From: CBDUXT01 sp965371245
GTDB lineage: Bacteria; Planctomycetota; Phycisphaerae; UBA1845
DNA length: 16,965 nucleotides
NCBI GenBank assembly: GCA_965371245.1
Contig: CBDUXT010000110.1
Location: 1 to 16,965 of the forward strand
Reading direction: 5' to 3'
Part shown: positions 14,239 to 16,965 of the stretch, piece by piece
How the letters are laid out: the number at the start of each line of letters is the position of its first letter
Numbering within the stretch: position 1 is the stretch's first letter
Translations under genes and position numbers: made by a program
The notes under the pieces: model-generated
Told to the model about the DNA's origin: nothing
Seen by the model: only the letters and a program-made list of their open reading frames with translations
Databases searched by the model: none

Positions 14239-14596
14239 CCCGCCTCGGCTCGGGGGATACGCGTGGTCTGAGGAATGCCGCGCGTGCTTCGATCTTTGGG
14301 GTCGCGTCCTAGCCAACGCCGGACGCCCTGGCGTAGGGGTCGATCGGCCTGCGCTCGCCTCTGATGGCACAGCGTCGGGCGATGGGGCGCCAACCCTGCC
14401 CGTTTTTGCCTCGACCTCATCGTTGGTGACGCGTCCATGGCACCAAGTGGTGGCCGGGGCGGAACTGATCCCGCGGGTCGTACGCGGAATCGGCCGGGAC
14501 AGGTTCTCGTAGCGGACAGCGGGGCCGATGGCACAAAAACGGATTGGGCAGGACACGACGGAGAGGAAACGGAACGGTCGATCGAGGAAGAGAGAC
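14239..14596. other. Intergenic stretch between convergent genes
   Basis: It lies between the 3' ends of the methyltransferase and the PEP-CTERM gene. No frame has recognisable features; those present extend antisense into the neighbours. I see no hairpin with a T-run. Confidence 0.45.
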
Positions 14597-15160
14597 CTAG
14601 GCTTGCCGCCGACCCATCACGAGCCCGAGCCCGAGCATTCCGAGCAGGACAGAACCGGGTACCGGGTTCGTTGTCGGGATCGACGCACCAAGGCCCACAT
14701 TGTCGCGGGTGATGTCCCAGTTGCTGGACTGTACGTCCCAGGTGCTGCCGTCATAGATTGCGAAAAAAGAGGGCTCGGCTTGCTGGAAGCCCACCGCGTA
14801 CGCTGCAAACTGAAGGGTCACCGGCGAGAAATCAACCGGCGGATGGAACCAAATCTCAAAGCCGATCTGGTCAGAAGCCGGGCCGGTGGCCCATGCCATG
14901 CCGGCGTCAGTGTTCTGATCGACAGTCCATCCGACCATGTCGAAGGCCCGAATGGCGGGATCGGCCAGAGGGCCACCCTCCACCAACGTGAGGCTGACCA
15001 CGATCAGGTCGATCGGATCTCCGGTCTGCCCGGTGTAAAGAAACCCCTGCCCCCAACTGCTTCCGTTCTGGGGATCGCCGATCGGAACCAAGCCGGCGCC
15101 GGCGCTCGAACAAAGAGTGAGGACAAGCGGCGTTGCCAGAAAGCAAGATAGGCGCTTCAT
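14597..15160 (-). CDS. PEP-CTERM-type sorted extracellular protein
   Basis: A 187-residue secreted protein. Residues 1-23 are a signal peptide (MKRLSCFLATPLVLTLCSSA). The body is beta-rich and Gly/Asp-rich (SSWGQGFLYTGQTGDPIDLI, GFEIWFHPPVDFSPV) and belongs to no family I can name. The C-terminus NPVPGSVLLGMLGLGLVMGRRQA has the PEP-CTERM layout: a Pro-containing motif, one membrane helix and terminal basic residues. It reads PVPG instead of the usual VPEP. Such tails are processed by an exosortase and the protein is delivered to the surface or matrix. No exosortase is visible in the window. AAGG lies 6 bases before the ATG. Confidence 0.85.
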   Translation of the reverse strand: MKRLSCFLATPLVLTLCSSAGAGLVPIGDPQNGSSWGQGFLYTGQTGDPIDLIVVSLTLVEGGPLADPAIRAFDMVGWTVDQNTDAGMAWATGPASDQIGFEIWFHPPVDFSPVTLQFAAYAVGFQQAEPSFFAIYDGSTWDVQSSNWDITRDNVGLGASIPTTNPVPGSVLLGMLGLGLVMGRRQA

Positions 15161-15635
15161 TTCGGACCTTCCATTTTATGAGCCGCCTCCATTATAGGGA
15201 TAATCGAATCGGGCACAAGCAAAATATTCAACCACGTCAGATACTTGGTGCTGCTGAAATAACGTGACACAGGAATATTGCTGTTCACGAGTGAACCGAC
15301 AGCCCTGCCCTTCGAGGACGCTGGAGCTACGCCGCGATTCTCGGCACTGCTGAGGCCACGGAATCCCTGCCAAGCAAGGGTGGAATAATGATCCCGCCGA
15401 CTTGATCGGGCCGTGCGGTCTTGTTATTATGCCAACAATTCACAGTACGTCACAATAGGGAATTGAAGCGGCAAGCACACCGGTGGGTGGTTTTTTCGAC
15501 GTCTACTCTAGCTCGTCCTTTGCCATTCAATTCCTACTTGCATCGAATCGGTACGTTGTGATATCTCGCTGCGGGCTACGTGCTGCTGGCTCGGGGGACA
15601 AGCACGGCGTTTCTGGAAACAGAGGAGGAGTGGCC
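15161..15635. other. Divergent regulatory stretch with long leader
   Basis: This is 475 bp between the PEP-CTERM gene and the cohesin gene. No protein-like frame is present. It holds a forward promoter candidate at 15402-15430, so the cohesin gene would have a leader of about 200 nt. A T6 run at about 15491 follows a GC-rich GGTGGGTGG stretch, but no good stem forms, so it is not called a terminator. I recognise no riboswitch class. Confidence 0.45.
15402..15430 (+). promoter_or_regulatory. Candidate promoter of the cohesin-HYR gene
   Basis: TTGATC (15402-15407), a 17-base spacer and TATTAT (15425-15430) match the sigma-70 consensus at 4/6 and 5/6 positions with ideal spacing. It faces the gene that starts at 15636. 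Confidence 0.55.
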
Positions 15636-16965
15636 ATGAAGCTGAGTTCGAAACTTGTTTTCTTCTTCGGGGCGTTTGGGGTTCTGACCGCTCAGCAAGC
15701 CCAGGCGCAGCTCCTCTCGCTCGTACCCGATGCGACATGCTACTCTGTCAACGACACGGCGACGGTCAATGCAACGATTCTGAGTTTCGCCGGAACGGTG
15801 ACGGCGGGCGAGTTCTTCCTCGAATACGACCACACGATCCTCGACTTCGTGAGTATGGTCCCGGGCACGCCCTGGCCCACAGAGGATTTGGAGACCGTCA
15901 ACGAGGTGGCGGGGACGATCCACTATCAGGTCTCGGGCACAACAGGCGCCGATAGCGGAACCATGGCGACGATGACCTTCACGGTCCTGGCCGAGGGCGG
16001 TACCTGCGTTCCCAGCACGTTCGTCAAGTGGACACTTCCCAGCGCCAGCACGGTGACGATCGCAGGAAGCCCGATCGTGATCGCGTCGCCTAGCGACCCA
16101 GCCCTCCCCACTATCGACGGCACCGCCCCCACCATCACATGCCCCAACACGGTGAGCGCCAATGGGAACGGCACGACGTGCCAGCAGGCGACCTTGGGCG
16201 ACCTCACCGGGTTCGCCAGCGCATCCGACGGATGTACCGGAACCCCCACGGTGACGCAAAACATAACCTCAACCACCACGAGAACGACACCAATCACATT
16301 CACGGCCACGGATGACTGCGGCAACCAGGCCACCTGTGACACCGTGGTGGTCCTGGACAACGACACGACTTGCTCCGATCGGCTGGAACTGAACATTTCC
16401 GGCGGCAGCTCCGTCACGCAGGGCGACACGGTCACCGTGAACCTGGATGTGGCCGGTCTTTTGCAGACCATCAACGGCATCCAATCGCTGTTCCATTACG
16501 ACAACACAAGGCTCCAACTTCAAAGCATCGTGGCGGTGGGAAACTGGACGCTCATCGAGTCCCCGGATTCTTCCGGTGACGTGGCATACAGCACCGTCAA
16601 CAACGTGGCCCCGACGAGTGCCAACCAAACCGTCGCGACCATCACCTTCCTTGCCATTGGCACGGGAGTAACGAACCTGACGTTCCTGCCCGACAACCCG
16701 GCGAGCCACCCGACGTTGACCAATACGCTGACGGATGGGGGAACGGCCGCGCTCATCACGCCGTCGAAGATCGATTCCGGGACCGTAACGGTCGCGGGCT
16801 GCGACGATAGCAACGAGTGCACTATCAACGATTTCAATGGCACGATCTGTGTCTTCCCGAACGAAGCCGAGTTCACCGCGTGCGGTAGCGGCACGGATAC
16901 GGAGTGTTCGAACCCGGATAGTTGTAACGCAGTGGGAGCGTGTGATCCTCGTGACGAGGGGAGCG
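15636..16965 (+). CDS. Secreted cohesin-HYR-cohesin-Cys-rich protein, 3' end beyond the window
   Basis: Open from ATG 15636 to the window end, giving 443 residues so far. AGGAGGAG lies 5 bases upstream of the ATG, the strongest ribosome site in the window. Residues 1-25 are a signal peptide (LTAQQAQAQ near cleavage). Residues 29-150 form a cohesin-like beta domain (TATVNATILSFAGTVTAGEF, FLEYDHTILDFVSMV). Residues 163-240 form an HYR domain (PTITCPNTVSANGNGT, FTATDDCGNQATCDTVVV). Residues 249-387 are a second cohesin-like domain (QGDTVTVNLDVAG, GIQSLFHYDNTRLQLQSI). From 389 a Cys-rich module begins (CDDSNECTINDF, then TECSNPDSCNAVGACD). Cohesins bind dockerins in other secreted proteins, so an adhesive or scaffold role is likely; that is inference. 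More Cys-rich repeats, a dockerin or a sorting tail may follow. Confidence 0.85.
   Translation, partial: MKLSSKLVFFFGAFGVLTAQQAQAQLLSLVPDATCYSVNDTATVNATILSFAGTVTAGEFFLEYDHTILDFVSMVPGTPWPTEDLETVNEVAGTIHYQVSGTTGADSGTMATMTFTVLAEGGTCVPSTFVKWTLPSASTVTIAGSPIVIASPSDPALPTIDGTAPTITCPNTVSANGNGTTCQQATLGDLTGFASASDGCTGTPTVTQNITSTTTRTTPITFTATDDCGNQATCDTVVVLDNDTTCSDRLELNISGGSSVTQGDTVTVNLDVAGLLQTINGIQSLFHYDNTRLQLQSIVAVGNWTLIESPDSSGDVAYSTVNNVAPTSANQTVATITFLAIGTGVTNLTFLPDNPASHPTLTNTLTDGGTAALITPSKIDSGTVTVAGCDDSNECTINDFNGTICVFPNEAEFTACGSGTDTECSNPDSCNAVGACDPRDEGS

Noticed and set aside
14528..15151. 207-codon forward frame
   Set aside because: Antisense to the PEP-CTERM gene, which has a signal peptide and sorting tail.
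15484..15496. T6 run after GGTGGGTGG as a terminator
   Set aside because: The preceding bases do not form a stable stem; several mismatches break it.
15926..16709. Reverse frames of 146-184 codons
   Set aside because: Antisense to the cohesin-HYR gene, which has recognisable domains and a strong ribosome site.

Overview
The window looks like chromosome from a planctomycete, probably a Phycisphaerae-like lineage. This rests on gene style, not on a marker gene. The DNA is GC-rich and the genes are loosely packed on both strands. Many products are secreted and of kinds often seen in that phylum: a cohesin/HYR/Cys-rich surface protein, a PEP-CTERM protein, a DUF4382 protein with a Cys-rich insert, and an Asn-Asp repeat lipoprotein. 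Shine-Dalgarno sequences vary from strong to absent.

Layout. Bases 1-845 hold the start of an unidentified reverse-strand gene and a decayed ISNCY-like transposase that has lost its middle and its C-terminus. Bases 1300-4850 are housekeeping: an orphan RCK/TrkA-N protein and folC on the minus strand, then aroB on the plus strand from an apparently leaderless extended -10 promoter. folC (folate) and aroB (shikimate pathway, which supplies chorismate to folate) are divergent neighbours. Bases 4852-7270 carry an unidentified acidic protein and a DUF4382 protein, separated by a clear reverse-strand terminator. Bases 7543-9768 carry a two-helix membrane protein whose reading frame runs on into doubtful sequence, a gene-poor stretch with a reverse-facing terminator, and a lipoprotein with a long Asn/Asp repeat.

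Bases 10089-10250 are a complete tRNA-Glu(CTC) unit with promoter and terminator. After it comes an accessory-looking segment (10498-13411): an internally deleted IS66 transposase, a 278-bp element with 23-bp inverted ends, a pair of palindromic repeats, a STAND-type P-loop ATPase with near-identical C-terminal TPRs, and a run of 7-bp repeats. Bases 13498-16965 return to exported proteins: a methyltransferase with a lipoprotein signal, a PEP-CTERM protein, and a cohesin-HYR-cohesin-Cys-rich protein that continues past the window edge.

No complete multi-gene novel system can be shown. The best candidate for something functionally interesting is the single-gene STAND/TPR ATPase in its repeat-rich setting beside the tRNA. 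Next come the exported methyltransferase, the possible small RNA in the 8.2-8.8 kb stretch, and the inverted-repeat element at 10.85-11.13 kb.
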